Below, piece by piece: positions 8,621-16,553 of a DNA stretch of 64,000 nucleotides. The position numbers and the translations under genes are program-made. Below the pieces are notes generated by a model. That model searched no databases. It saw only the letters and a list, made by a program, of their open reading frames with translations, and was not told the DNA's origin. Source of the DNA: CALCEB01 sp035531475 (lineage in GTDB: Bacteria > Acidobacteriota > Terriglobia > UBA7540); assembly GCA_035531475.1 (NCBI GenBank), contig DATKST010000063.1, forward strand, positions 1-64,000, given 5' to 3'. The stretch's first letter is position 1; each line of letters opens with the position of its first letter.

Positions 8621-8817
8621 GAATCCAGCTCCAGGAAGCGGGCGCAAGCACCGCCATATTCCGGTGAATGCGGCGCCTCACCATCCAAAGCCTTCTTCAG
8701 CGGCTTGTTAAGGCTGGGCTTTGGCCCCAGGCGCCTCTATTAAGTTTGCATCGAAGCAGGGGCCAGCGCAATAGGTTTCTGGCTGTAGTGGCGACCCTGG
8801 TGATTGCCCGCGTATCC

Positions 8818-8869
8818 GTAAGGGCGACCCTGGTGGTGGCCCACGGGCGGGCACCAGGCCTGCGCCTAC
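8818..8869. repeat. Family B dispersed repeat
   Basis: Reads GTAAGGGCGACCCTGGTGG, then GGGCGGGCACCAGGCCTGCGCCTAC. This is a diverged copy of the element at 23262 and 24567. It abuts the direct repeat at 8867. Confidence 0.65.
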
Positions 8870-8900
8870 GTAATCCTCAAAAAAATCAGCGCCGATTCTC
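8867..8900. repeat. Left member of a direct repeat flanking the DUF4160/DUF2442 pair
   Basis: Begins TACGTAATCCTCA and continues ATCAGCGCCGATTC. It matches 9510-9543 at about 29 of the first 32 bases. The right copy is the 3' end of the radical SAM gene; this copy includes the last codons and stop of the DUF2442 gene. Confidence 0.7.
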
Positions 8901-9188
8901 CCCGCGCCGGCCACCATGCTTATCCTGCAACCGAATAGGCCGTCTGGCGGGCCTGCCCCTTAACATGCCCTCGACACTAATGTCCTCATCGATATCCGGC
9001 CAGTGGACTCCCTGCCCGTCCCCGATGATCTCCCAATGGGCTCGCTGTTCGGGAGTAGCATCAGATAAACGCCAAGACCACGCGAGTGGCACACTGATGC
9101 TTCGTCCGTCTATAAGATCAGCCACGATCGAATCGTCCGTAACCCTTACCGACTTGATCCGCGCTTCAATCTGGATTGCAGTGCTCAT
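8886..9188 (-). CDS. DUF2442 domain protein, probable partner of DUF4160
   Basis: A 100-residue protein. The core IKSVRVTDDSIVADLIDGR, ISVPLAWSWRLSDATPEQR and GVHWPDIDEDISVEGML is the DUF2442 fold. Start ATG 9188 is preceded by a GGAA-type site. It overlaps the DUF4160 gene by 23 nt. DUF4160/DUF2442 neighbours are widespread on bacterial chromosomes and are usually regarded as a putative toxin-antitoxin pair; biochemical roles are, to my knowledge, not established. The C-terminal tail (RLQDKHGGRRGENRR) runs into the flanking direct repeat, so the native end may have been altered on insertion. Confidence 0.85.
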   Translation of the reverse strand: MSTAIQIEARIKSVRVTDDSIVADLIDGRSISVPLAWSWRLSDATPEQRAHWEIIGDGQGVHWPDIDEDISVEGMLRGRPARRPIRLQDKHGGRRGENRR

Positions 9189-9408
9189 TCCATGCTTCCT
9201 TGATTCTAACCATGTTTCCCTCGATCAACTGCGCAATCCGGTTTAGTTCTCTCCGGGAGAAACCTGCGTTCCTGGCCAGTTCCACCGGTTCCAGCCAGAA
9301 CTTACACACCATTTTCTCACGTTCGACGTGAACGTGCATCGGTTCATTGCAATCGAAGCTGTAGAAGAACAGGCGATATGGACCTGAAAGGCCCTGGATC
9401 GTTGGCAT
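9166..9408 (-). CDS. DUF4160 domain protein, putative toxin-like partner
   Basis: An 80-residue protein starting at ATG 9408 (MPTIQGLSGPYRLFFYSFD). The frame is open further upstream, but those residues do not fit the family. CNEPMHVHVEREKMVCKFWL and the C-terminal helix GFSRRELNRIAQLIEGN are typical DUF4160 features, with the conserved H.HV segment. It is transcribed before DUF2442 with a 23-nt overlap. It lies between the radical SAM gene and purF, bounded by imperfect direct repeats. Confidence 0.85.
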   Translation of the reverse strand: MPTIQGLSGPYRLFFYSFDCNEPMHVHVEREKMVCKFWLEPVELARNAGFSRRELNRIAQLIEGNMVRIKEAWNEHCNPD

Positions 9409-9508
9409 GAGGAAAGAGTGTACAGCACCTGCCACAAAGAAACACGGCAAGCTCCAGCAAATCCAGTCTGGTCACTGCTCAGCGATTGCCGCAGCCTCGC
9501 TTGCGGCT

Positions 9509-10534
9509 TTACGTAATCCTCAGAAAATTCAACGCCGATTCCACCGCCAGTTTGGGGCTGTTGGTGAAGGCGCTGACCTCGTAGGGGCAGCCAATCTTGC
9601 AGCCTTTGCAGAAGTCCCACAGCGTTTCTTCCTGAGCAATGATCTTGCGGGCAATCTCCGAGGCGAATATTTCCTTGAGCGGGTCCTGCGACTGGTGAAG
9701 CGTCATGAAGGCGCAGGGCAGGTGGATGGCTCCGTCCGGCTTCATGGACACGAGCTTGGAGGGATGGCGGCAGGGGAACTTCGGCCCAAAGCCGCCCTTG
9801 CGGTAGAAGTCATAATAGTGAGCGTAAAAGCGGACGTTCTTCGGATAGTTTTTGCGCAGCGCGTGCAAGGCATTTTCCACTTTGTCGATCTCGTCGCCGT
9901 GCAACTCCGAATCGGGCAGAAGCTCCCCGGCCCTCATGACGTTGTGGACCGCCTCCGGATGTAGCACCAGATTCCGCTGCTTGCAAAACTCGGCCAGAGC
10001 CGGAAGGTCCTCCAGATTCTCCATATTGACGGCGGCGTTGATCTGGGTGGTGAACGGCTTGCGCTTGGTGAGGACAAAATCCAGATTGCCGATGATTTTG
10101 GGCAGCCCGTCGATGCCGCGCCGCTTGGCAAAGCGCTTGGGGTCCATCGAATCGATGGAGACTTCCAGCATGTCGAGCCGGGCCACGCCGTCCGCGTACT
10201 TGCGAATCAGCAGGCCGTTGGTGGGCATGGACGTCCACAAGCCCTTGTCCGCGGCGTAGGCAATGTAATCCACCGTGTTCGGGTTCAGCAGCGGCTCGCC
10301 ACCCGAAAAGCTGAGCGCGAAGATGCCCATGTCGCAGAATTCGTCGATGCGCTGGAAGATGCGCTCCCGCAGGGCGCGCGTCTTCAAGTCATTAAACTTG
10401 TCTTCCTCGCCGAAAATGCAATATTCGCAGAACATATTGCACATCAACGTGGTCTCAAACATCACCATGTAGGGACGCTTGAACCCCGACGCCACCAGTT
10501 TCAATGCTGACTTTGCAATATAAGAGTATTTCAT
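9509..10534 (-). CDS. Radical SAM protein with SPASM-like C-terminal cysteines
   Basis: A 341-residue protein starting at ATG 10534 (MKYSYIAKSALKLV). The frame continues upstream, but that part is repeat DNA. CNMFCEYC (C32, C36, C39) binds the SAM-cleaving [4Fe-4S] cluster and GGEP (78-81) contacts SAM. Further cysteines at 255, 274, 309, 312 and 316 look like a SPASM-type site for auxiliary clusters. The substrate cannot be read from the sequence. No peptide substrate gene was seen beside it. It sits downstream of thiD, separated by repeats. Confidence 0.85.
   Translation of the reverse strand: MKYSYIAKSALKLVASGFKRPYMVMFETTLMCNMFCEYCIFGEEDKFNDLKTRALRERIFQRIDEFCDMGIFALSFSGGEPLLNPNTVDYIAYAADKGLWTSMPTNGLLIRKYADGVARLDMLEVSIDSMDPKRFAKRRGIDGLPKIIGNLDFVLTKRKPFTTQINAAVNMENLEDLPALAEFCKQRNLVLHPEAVHNVMRAGELLPDSELHGDEIDKVENALHALRKNYPKNVRFYAHYYDFYRKGGFGPKFPCRHPSKLVSMKPDGAIHLPCAFMTLHQSQDPLKEIFASEIARKIIAQEETLWDFCKGCKIGCPYEVSAFTNSPKLAVESALNFLRIT
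9510..9543. repeat. Right member of the direct repeat; 3' end of the radical SAM gene
   Basis: TACGTAATCCTCA begins here, and the remainder encodes the last residues (SALNFLRIT) of the radical SAM protein. A near copy is at 8867-8900. The arrangement suggests that the DUF4160/DUF2442 unit entered at the 3' end of this gene and duplicated it. Confidence 0.7.
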
Positions 10535-10556
10535 TCGATAGGGTGCACCTTCGTGC

Positions 10557-10794
10557 CGTAGCGCCGGCATCTTGCCGGCATACGGCGCCGGGACGGCGGC
10601 GCTTACCAATCCGGCCATCTTTAGGATAGCCTGAATGAGCCAAATTGTCAGCAGCGGGATGGGTAGTGGCACCGTTTGACGCAGGGACGGGCCTGTCGCC
10701 CGCCCGGTTTCGTGGCACGGTGGGTTAAACGACGTAGCGCCGCCGTCCTGGCGGCTGATCCGGCCAGCGAGACGCTGGCGCACCGTAGGAGCGG
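10557..10794. repeat. Cluster of degenerate family B and C repeats
   Basis: Family C-like arms lie at 10557-10600 (CGTAGCGCCGGCATCTTGCC) and 10733-10790 (GTAGCGCCGCCGTCC). A family B fragment lies at 10681-10709 (CAGGGACGGGCCTGTCGCCC). Together they fill the gap between thiD and the radical SAM gene. Confidence 0.55.
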
Positions 10795-11679
10795 CTAACG
10801 AACGGCTTCGGGAACAGTGGGGGCGTGATCCGCTACGGGGCGCGGTGCTTGCTGCATGCGGTAGAGGTGGTTCAAAGGCAGACGGCCGGGTCCGGTGGGG
10901 AAAGCCTTGCGGATGGCTTCCGTGACGTAAGCCTTGGCCAGCATAATGGCGTCATTCAGGTGGCGGCCCAGGGCCAGGTTGGCGGCGATGGCGGAGGAAA
11001 ACGTGCAACCGGTGCCGTGGGTGTTCTCGGGCTTCACGCGGTCGCCGGAAAAAATCTGCATTTCGGCGCCATTGAAGAAAGCGTCCACCGCCTTTTCATG
11101 ATGGCCCCCGGTCACCACCACGTTCTGCGCGCCCATCTCCTTCAGCTTGCGCGCCGCAGCCTTCATCTCCTCCACGGTTTCCACCTTCAGTCCCGTGAGC
11201 GCCGCAGCTTCGGCCAGGTTCGGCGTGATGAGGGTGGCGCGCTTTAGCAGGTCACTGCGCAAGATTTCAGCGCCCGCCGCATCCACCAGATCTTTGCCGC
11301 TGGTGGATCGCAGGATGGGATCGAGCACCACGGGAAGCATGGGATTCGCGGCAAGAAATTCGTTCACCACCGTGGCGATCGCGCCGTTGGCCAGCATTCC
11401 GACCTTGATGACGGCAACTCGCCCATCCGCCAACAGGTTCTCAGCGCACTCGCGGACTTTCGACGCTTCGATGGGATAGACCTGGGCCACGCCCTGGGTA
11501 TTTTGAATGGTCAGAGCGGTGATGGCAGCAACTCCGTAACAATTGTGGGCCGCGAAGGTCTTGAGGTCGGCAAGTATGCCCGCGCCTCCCGAAGGGTCAA
11601 AGCCTGCGATCGTCAGGACGACCGGCGAGCCGGTGGACGAGCTATTGTTCGTCAATTCGTTGGTAACTCCTTGCGGCAT
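10795..11679 (-). CDS. thiD: Hydroxymethylpyrimidine/phosphomethylpyrimidine kinase
   Basis: Phosphorylates HMP and HMP-P in thiamine synthesis and salvage. It is a 294-residue ribokinase-fold protein with TIAGFDPSGGAGILADLKTF near the N-terminus, VVLDPILRSTSGKDL, and the anion-hole motif THGTGCTFSSAIAANLA with its catalytic cysteine. ATG 11679 was chosen; TTG at 11697 and at 11655 (the latter with AAGGAG ahead) are alternatives. A consensus sigma70 promoter lies 44 nt upstream. No thiE, thiM or other thiamine gene is in the window, so it may act in salvage. Confidence 0.93.
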   Translation of the reverse strand: MPQGVTNELTNNSSSTGSPVVLTIAGFDPSGGAGILADLKTFAAHNCYGVAAITALTIQNTQGVAQVYPIEASKVRECAENLLADGRVAVIKVGMLANGAIATVVNEFLAANPMLPVVLDPILRSTSGKDLVDAAGAEILRSDLLKRATLITPNLAEAAALTGLKVETVEEMKAAARKLKEMGAQNVVVTGGHHEKAVDAFFNGAEMQIFSGDRVKPENTHGTGCTFSSAIAANLALGRHLNDAIMLAKAYVTEAIRKAFPTGPGRLPLNHLYRMQQAPRPVADHAPTVPEAVR

Positions 11680-11722
11680 GGGTCCGGCGTTTGGCAAGAG
11701 ATCATCGAACGTTTCTATGGCG

Positions 11723-11750
11723 ATTATAAAATTACCTGACCGGATGTCAA
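11723..11750 (-). promoter_or_regulatory. Consensus sigma70 promoter of thiD
   Basis: On the minus strand TTGACA (11750-11745) and TATAAT (11728-11723) are separated by 16 bp. Both boxes match consensus exactly. The expected start of transcription is about 35 nt before the thiD ATG, which leaves no room for a TPP riboswitch. Confidence 0.75.
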
Positions 11751-11853
11751 CCTGGTTTTCACGGTTCGCCTGTTAAATTTTTGTAACACAGGGCGAAGCC
11801 GCGTTCAGCTTCCAGCCCTCAACCCTCTGACTCCAGCCTGCGGCAAGTTGTCC

Positions 11854-13242
11854 CTATCGCTGGTTGCTGACCGCCGAGGGCTGACGGCCTTCAAGCGGCT
11901 CCAGGTGGGCCGTGAAGTGACGCAGAAAGGGAGCTTCGTGGGTCAATCGCATACCCCGGATTTGGTCGCGATGGTTCCAGACTTCAAGCCCGGCTTCGAT
12001 CACGTAATCGATATGGCTTTGGGTATAAACGCGGCGCGGAATGGCAAGCCGTGCCAGGTCCATCTTGGCCGCGCCCGCAAACATCAGGCTGCCAATTTCC
12101 ACGGAGCGGATACCGCCTTCCAGGTAAAGTTCATTGGCCAGCGCCACGCCCGGGAACTGGGCGGGCGGGATGTGGGGCAGGAAAGCGCGGGCATCGAGAT
12201 AAATAGCGTGACCGCCCGGCGGTTGGACGATGGGAACGCCGCCCTCGCTCAGGTGCTTGCCCAGGTAGCCGGTGGAAGCGATGCGGTAATGGAGGTAATC
12301 TTCATCCAGCGCTTCCTCCAATCCCACGGCAATCGCTTCCAGGTCGCGGCCGGCGAGCCCTCCGTAGGTCGGGTAGCCTTCGGTCAGGATCAGAATGTCC
12401 TTCTCCTGCTGGGCGAGAAGGTCGTCGTTGGTGCAAAGGAATCCGCCAATGTTGGACATGCCGTCTTTTTTGGCGGACATGGTGCAACCGTCGCCCAGAG
12501 CGAACATCTCCTGCGCAATCTGCTTGGGTGCTTTGGACTCGTAACCCTTTTCACGCAGCTTGATGAAGTAGGAGTTTTCCGCAAAGCGGCAGGCGTCAAA
12601 ATAAAGAGGAATCCCATGGCGGCGGCAAACGGCGCTGACGGCCCGGGCGTTCGTCATGGAAACGGGCTGGCCTCCGCCGGAGTTATTGGTCACCGTGAGC
12701 ATCACCAGGGGAACCCGCTCGCAGCCCACGCGCCCGATCAGTTCCTCCAAGCGGACCACGTCCATATTCCCCTTAAAGGGGTGCCGCAGCGAAGGTTCAA
12801 GGCCCTCCGTAATCGGCAGGTCCACCGCTTCAGCGCCGGTCGCTTCAATATTGGCGCGAGTCGTATCAAAATGGGTGTTGTTCGGCACGAAGTCGCCCTG
12901 CTTGCACATGACGGAGAAAAGAATCCGCTCCGCGGCGCGGCCTTGATGCGTGTGGATGACATGCCGGTAGCCAAAAATGCCTTGAACGGCGTCGCGCAAT
13001 CGATGAAAGCTGCGGCAGCCGGCGTAGCTTTCATCCCCCTCCATCACCGCGCCCCACTGGTAAATGCTCATGGCGCCGGTGCCGGAATCGGTCAACAGGT
13101 CAATCAGTACGTCGCTGGCATCGAGCAGAAAAAGGTTGTAATGGGCGGCGTGCAACAGCTTTTCCCGCTGCCCGCGGTTGGTCCAATGGATCGGTTCGAC
13201 GCTTTTGATACGGAAGGGCTCGATAATGGTGTGTAAGGGCAT
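11854..13242 (-). CDS. tnaA: Tryptophanase (beta-eliminating lyase, tryptophanase/tyrosine phenol-lyase family)
   Basis: PLP enzyme that splits an aromatic amino acid to pyruvate, ammonia and the free ring. It has 462 residues, from ATG 13242 with AGG 7 nt ahead (ATG 13263 is also in frame). The PLP lysine is K259 in SAKKDGMSNIGGF. Two positions separate the two activities: FDTT (D126) and VEIGS (I383) here match tryptophanase, whereas tyrosine phenol-lyase has Thr and Arg. Other segments (GGLAGRDLEA, CTMS.KKD, NIGGFLC) read more like tyrosine phenol-lyase. Tryptophan to indole is therefore most likely, but substrate should be treated as open. No tnaB or tnaC was seen. Confidence 0.85.
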   Translation of the reverse strand: MPLHTIIEPFRIKSVEPIHWTNRGQREKLLHAAHYNLFLLDASDVLIDLLTDSGTGAMSIYQWGAVMEGDESYAGCRSFHRLRDAVQGIFGYRHVIHTHQGRAAERILFSVMCKQGDFVPNNTHFDTTRANIEATGAEAVDLPITEGLEPSLRHPFKGNMDVVRLEELIGRVGCERVPLVMLTVTNNSGGGQPVSMTNARAVSAVCRRHGIPLYFDACRFAENSYFIKLREKGYESKAPKQIAQEMFALGDGCTMSAKKDGMSNIGGFLCTNDDLLAQQEKDILILTEGYPTYGGLAGRDLEAIAVGLEEALDEDYLHYRIASTGYLGKHLSEGGVPIVQPPGGHAIYLDARAFLPHIPPAQFPGVALANELYLEGGIRSVEIGSLMFAGAAKMDLARLAIPRRVYTQSHIDYVIEAGLEVWNHRDQIRGMRLTHEAPFLRHFTAHLEPLEGRQPSAVSNQR

Positions 13243-13317
13243 GAGTGAACCTCGTGAAGACATGACAGTAGAGGTTTAAGCCCGCTTCCGTCAATTCCAT
13301 TTTGGGGTGTTGGTGGA

Positions 13318-13440
13318 GGGCGCGGTCTGCTTCCCTACTTCTCCCTCTCCCCGCTTGCGAGGGACGGATCAGGGGCGGGCGCGGTCTGCTTCCCTACTTC
13401 TCCCTCTCCCCGCTTGCGGGGAGAGGGCTGGGGTGAGGAG
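13318..13440. repeat. Duplicated family A repeat
   Basis: Two direct copies, about 42 bp each (13318-13359 and 13377-13418), share GGGCGCGGTCTGCTTCCC and the family A core. The first lacks the closing GGGGAGAGGG arm; the second continues through it to GGGGTGAGGAG. Confidence 0.7.
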
Positions 13441-13546
13441 ACCGGCGGCCACAAGACCCGCCCCCACTTGAACGGCGGGAAACGGCGGGCATATAATCTC
13501 GGTGCAGGGGCAAGCGGGGAATAGCGGGAAACCCTCAGACCACACT

Positions 13547-14527
13547 ATGAAAAGCACAACGATCTTCCTAGCAAGCCTATTGCTACCGGTGGCATTGTTC
13601 TCCTCTCCGCCGATGCCGGTGAAACCCCTGACACAAACCCAGATCACTGGATTGGTCAAGGGAGGCGTTCCGAGCTTGCGCCTTGCCCGGCTGGTGGAGA
13701 AACGCGGTATCAACTTTCTCCCGACGGATGACTATCTTGCGAGCCTTCGCAAGTCGGGGGCGGAGGAGAGCCTCTTGAATGCACTCCGTGCCGCGCGTTC
13801 CCCCCAGCCGCATCCGGCTCCGGCGCCCGCCGAGATTGCGGCGAAGGACCTTGCCATGGCCGCACAACTTGCTGCTAAACGCCAATGGGCGCAAGCGGAG
13901 AACCTCTGCCGCCAAGCCTTGAAGGCGGAGCCTCGCAACGCTTCGGCGCTGTTTGCCTTGGCTCAGACGCTGAATGAAGAAGGGAAATCGGATGCGGCCA
14001 TCGCAACGTATCGCCAGGAATTACAAATCCAACCCGCGAACGCTGAGCCTCATGCCGCGCTTGCCAAGCTTCTCGAACGGAAAAACGACGTGAACGCTTC
14101 TATTGTGGAATATCGGGAGGCCGTACGGCTGAATTCCCGGGATACCGAGAGCTATTACCACCTCGGCCAATTGTTGGAACAGAAGGGAGATCTGAAGTGC
14201 ATGGTTGGAGCGGAACGGGCGCTGGTCCGGCTCCGGCCAGGGGATGCTGACGCTCACCAGCGGCTGGGGCTTGCTCTCTACTTAAGTGGGGAACTGGATT
14301 TGGCGGTGACCGAGCTCCGCAAATCGCTTGAGATCAAACCCAACGATGCGGAAACGCTCGATGATCTGGGTGATGCGCTTGCCCAGTCCGGGGACCGGGA
14401 AGGGGCCTTGCAAGCCTATTATCGGGCGCACCGGCTGGTCCCGGACCAGTCCAGCGTCGCGACCGAGTATCAAACCCTGCTTGATAACTTGAAAACGCAG
14501 AAGAACTCGAAAGAGGGTCCGAAGTGA
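13547..14527 (+). CDS. Secreted TPR protein
   Basis: A 326-residue protein starting at ATG 13547. Residues 1-19 form a signal peptide (MKSTTIFLASLLLPVALFSS). Residues 25-85 form a small helical region (LTQTQITGLVKGGVPSLRLA). Several TPR units follow from about residue 103 to 310, with the usual W/Y-A-L-P spacing (QAEPRNASALFALAQTLNEE). A Pro/Ala linker at 87-95 separates the two. TPRs mediate protein contacts; the partner is unknown. The next gene, 50 nt downstream, is another TPR protein, so the two probably form an operon and a functional pair. Confidence 0.75.
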   Translation: MKSTTIFLASLLLPVALFSSPPMPVKPLTQTQITGLVKGGVPSLRLARLVEKRGINFLPTDDYLASLRKSGAEESLLNALRAARSPQPHPAPAPAEIAAKDLAMAAQLAAKRQWAQAENLCRQALKAEPRNASALFALAQTLNEEGKSDAAIATYRQELQIQPANAEPHAALAKLLERKNDVNASIVEYREAVRLNSRDTESYYHLGQLLEQKGDLKCMVGAERALVRLRPGDADAHQRLGLALYLSGELDLAVTELRKSLEIKPNDAETLDDLGDALAQSGDREGALQAYYRAHRLVPDQSSVATEYQTLLDNLKTQKNSKEGPK

Positions 14528-14579
14528 TAAAGATTTGCCTTTGCCCAAGGATAGGATTGTGCAGGTGGCAGCATTGCGA

Positions 14580-15518
14580 ATGAAGTCTTGTCTCTGTCAA
14601 ACAACGTGTCTGTTGCTCCTGGAGGCGATGGCAGGCTTCGGCCAATCCCGGCTTGACCAACGCCTGGCCCGGGGAAACGCCGATGCCGCGCAAGGGCGCT
14701 GGGATCAGGCTATCGCGGAGTATAAGGCCGTCCTCAAGGCCAGGCCGCGCCTGGCGGCTGTCCATTATGACCTGGCAAACGCCTGGGCGGCCACGGGAGA
14801 CTTGGCAAAGGCCGTCGCGGAATACCAGCGCGCATTGGTCCTGAACCCCAAAGACGCTGATGCCTATAACAACCTGGCGCTGGCCTTGTCGCGTCAGGAT
14901 CACTTCCATGAAGCGATCCAGGATTACCGGGAGGCGGTCCGGCTGAACCCTTCATCGGCTCTGTTCCATTACAACCTGGCGAATGCCTTGGCGGCGCTGC
15001 AGGACTGGCAGGATGCGACTCTGGAATATCGCCAGGCGCTGAAACTGAAACCAAAAGACGCAGCGGCACATAACAATCTGGGCTTGGCCCTTCAAGCCCA
15101 GGGAGACGGACCGGGCGCGGTGATCGAATTTGAAGAGGCTCTGCGCCCGGAGCCTGCCAACAGCCTCTTCCATTACAATCTGGCGAATGCCTTCGCCGCA
15201 AAGTCCGATTGGCCTTCCGCCATCACCGAGTTCCGCCTGTCGATCTTGCTCAATCCCCAGGACCCGGCTTCCCACGCCAACCTGGGTTATGCTTTTGCTC
15301 AGCAGGGCAACTTGAATCGTGCCATTTTTGAATATCGCCGCGCCGTGCTGCTGAACCCCCGCGATGCCCGAGCCCAATTCAATCTGGGAAGCGCACTGGA
15401 GAGGCAGGGCAACTTGCGAGGAGCAAGGGAGCAATACCGGATTGCGGTATCGCTGGCCTCGACGAATTCCGAGTACCGGTCCGCTGCGATGCGCTTGGGT
15501 GGGTCCCTCACGAACTGA
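14580..15518 (+). CDS. Secreted TPR protein, almost entirely repeats
   Basis: A 312-residue protein. ATG 14580 starts a short signal-like stretch (MKSCLCQTTCLLLLEAMAGF); TTG 14535 is the only upstream choice. At least seven consecutive 34-residue TPR units follow, many closely alike (LFHYNLANALAALQDWQDAT and LFHYNLANAFAAKSDWPSAI). That similarity suggests recent internal duplication. It follows the previous TPR gene by 50 nt. No catalytic domain is seen. Confidence 0.75.
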   Translation: MKSCLCQTTCLLLLEAMAGFGQSRLDQRLARGNADAAQGRWDQAIAEYKAVLKARPRLAAVHYDLANAWAATGDLAKAVAEYQRALVLNPKDADAYNNLALALSRQDHFHEAIQDYREAVRLNPSSALFHYNLANALAALQDWQDATLEYRQALKLKPKDAAAHNNLGLALQAQGDGPGAVIEFEEALRPEPANSLFHYNLANAFAAKSDWPSAITEFRLSILLNPQDPASHANLGYAFAQQGNLNRAIFEYRRAVLLNPRDARAQFNLGSALERQGNLRGAREQYRIAVSLASTNSEYRSAAMRLGGSLTN

Positions 15519-15539
15519 TCTTTGACGGCGAGGACTTGT

Positions 15540-15712
15540 AGCGTCGAGTCTTGTGCCCGCCCCTGAGCGGTCACAGGGTCGCCCCACCGAAAGGCCAACA
15601 CGTCATTCCCCCGCCAGTTGGAATCCATGTACAGGTCCTGCGCCAGCCCCAAAAACTTGAAGGAACGAAGCTTAAAGGTCTATGAAAAACAAAGGACCGG
15701 GGCTTTGGTCCT
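15540..15712. repeat. Family B fragment and degenerate family E copy
   Basis: 15540-15600 holds GTGCCCGCCCCTGAGCGGTC and related family B words. 15655-15712 reads GGAACGAAGCTTAAAGGTCT then ATGAAAAACAAAGGACCGGG, a diverged copy of the family E repeat (GGAACGAACCCTAAGAGTGT, ATGAAAACAAAGGATCGAGG). Confidence 0.5.
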
Positions 15713-15716
15713 TCCT

Positions 15717-16553
15717 TCAAGGCACGCTGGGACTCGCAGGACCGCTACCCCCACCGGAAGCCGCGAGCGCCGCCCCCGCTGCGCCCGCTACGCCCACCAC
15801 CAGCAGGACAACACCGCCGGAACCGTGGTGAGGAACGGTGGCAGGCATGGAAGGGCCGGCGGCTTGGCTCGGCGCCGGTTTTCCGCCTTCCTGCGGGGTG
15901 CTTGCGGAGCTTGGAGCAGGAATCGCTTGGCCTGTTGAGGCTGGCTGCGCCGGACCAGCGGGTAGACTGGGCGAGGGTTTGCCTTGTTCCTGTTGTCCTG
16001 CTACAGGAGAGGCATTGGAGGTGTTATCCGCAACCAGAGCCTCTCTTCCCGGTGTAACCAGGCGGGTGCTTGCCGGCTGAAGCGTGGTCACTCGAACCGT
16101 TCCGATCTTTGTCTGAACGGCGGTTCCGTGACCCGGGATGAAGGAGACACCATAAGTCGCGGGACTCTGGCCCGACGGCTCAACCTTGCAGTTGGGGGTG
16201 ACGGTGATAAAAGGCGTCGCGCCAAGTGTCTCAACCGTCATGGCCCCTGCCGCGAGGTTTGCGGCCAATTTCCCCGGCTCACCGTTGAAGGTGACTCGAG
16301 TGCTGGCTCCGAGAACGATTTCGGCACGGGATCCGAATCTCAAGAGCGCGCTGCCCGTTTCCGTGGTTTCCAGCGGGTCTCCTGCAACGATACTGCCTTC
16401 GTTCGGTACCGGAGCCCCCCCCAGGGACGCTCCTTGCGACCGCACGATTTGGCCGAGTATTTTGGGGCCGGAGGCGACGGCAAAGGGAAGCAGGCAGAGT
16501 GCGAAAAAGATCAAGAACCAACCCAGAGCTCTTCGCTGCAACCGGTTTCTCAT
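15717..16553 (-). CDS. FecR-domain secreted protein
   Basis: A 278-residue protein starting at ATG 16553 with GGAGG 4 nt upstream. Signal peptide 1-28 (GWFLIFFALCLLPFAVA). Residues 40-180 match the FecR domain: VVAGDPLETTETGSALLRFG, AEIVLGASTRVTF, and a terminal IGTVRVTT. Then comes a long Pro/Ser/Ala linker and a C-terminal hydrophobic stretch (GGVVLLVVGVAGAAGAALAA), which may be a second membrane anchor. No ECF sigma factor is adjacent, so it is probably not a classical FecR regulator. It overlaps the dehydrogenase gene by 4 nt and ends the polysaccharide operon. Confidence 0.75.
   Translation of the reverse strand: MRNRLQRRALGWFLIFFALCLLPFAVASGPKILGQIVRSQGASLGGAPVPNEGSIVAGDPLETTETGSALLRFGSRAEIVLGASTRVTFNGEPGKLAANLAAGAMTVETLGATPFITVTPNCKVEPSGQSPATYGVSFIPGHGTAVQTKIGTVRVTTLQPASTRLVTPGREALVADNTSNASPVAGQQEQGKPSPSLPAGPAQPASTGQAIPAPSSASTPQEGGKPAPSQAAGPSMPATVPHHGSGGVVLLVVGVAGAAGAALAASGGGSGPASPSVP

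Noticed and set aside
10535..10783. An 83-codon N-terminal extension of the radical SAM frame
   Set aside because: The extension is translated repeat DNA. The family sequence and a sensible ATG begin at 10534.
11680..11853. Possible TPP riboswitch upstream of thiD
   Set aside because: The promoter lies only 44 nt from the start codon, and neither CUGAGA nor the paired THI-box segments are present in the leader.
11848..13236. A 462-codon open frame on the plus strand
   Set aside because: It is the antisense shadow of tnaA. The minus-strand product matches the tryptophanase family throughout, whereas the plus-strand product has no family resemblance.
13318..13440. Spaced repeats suggesting a CRISPR array
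   Set aside because: Only two repeat units, palindromic GC-rich sequence of a family found dispersed elsewhere, no uniform spacers and no cas genes.
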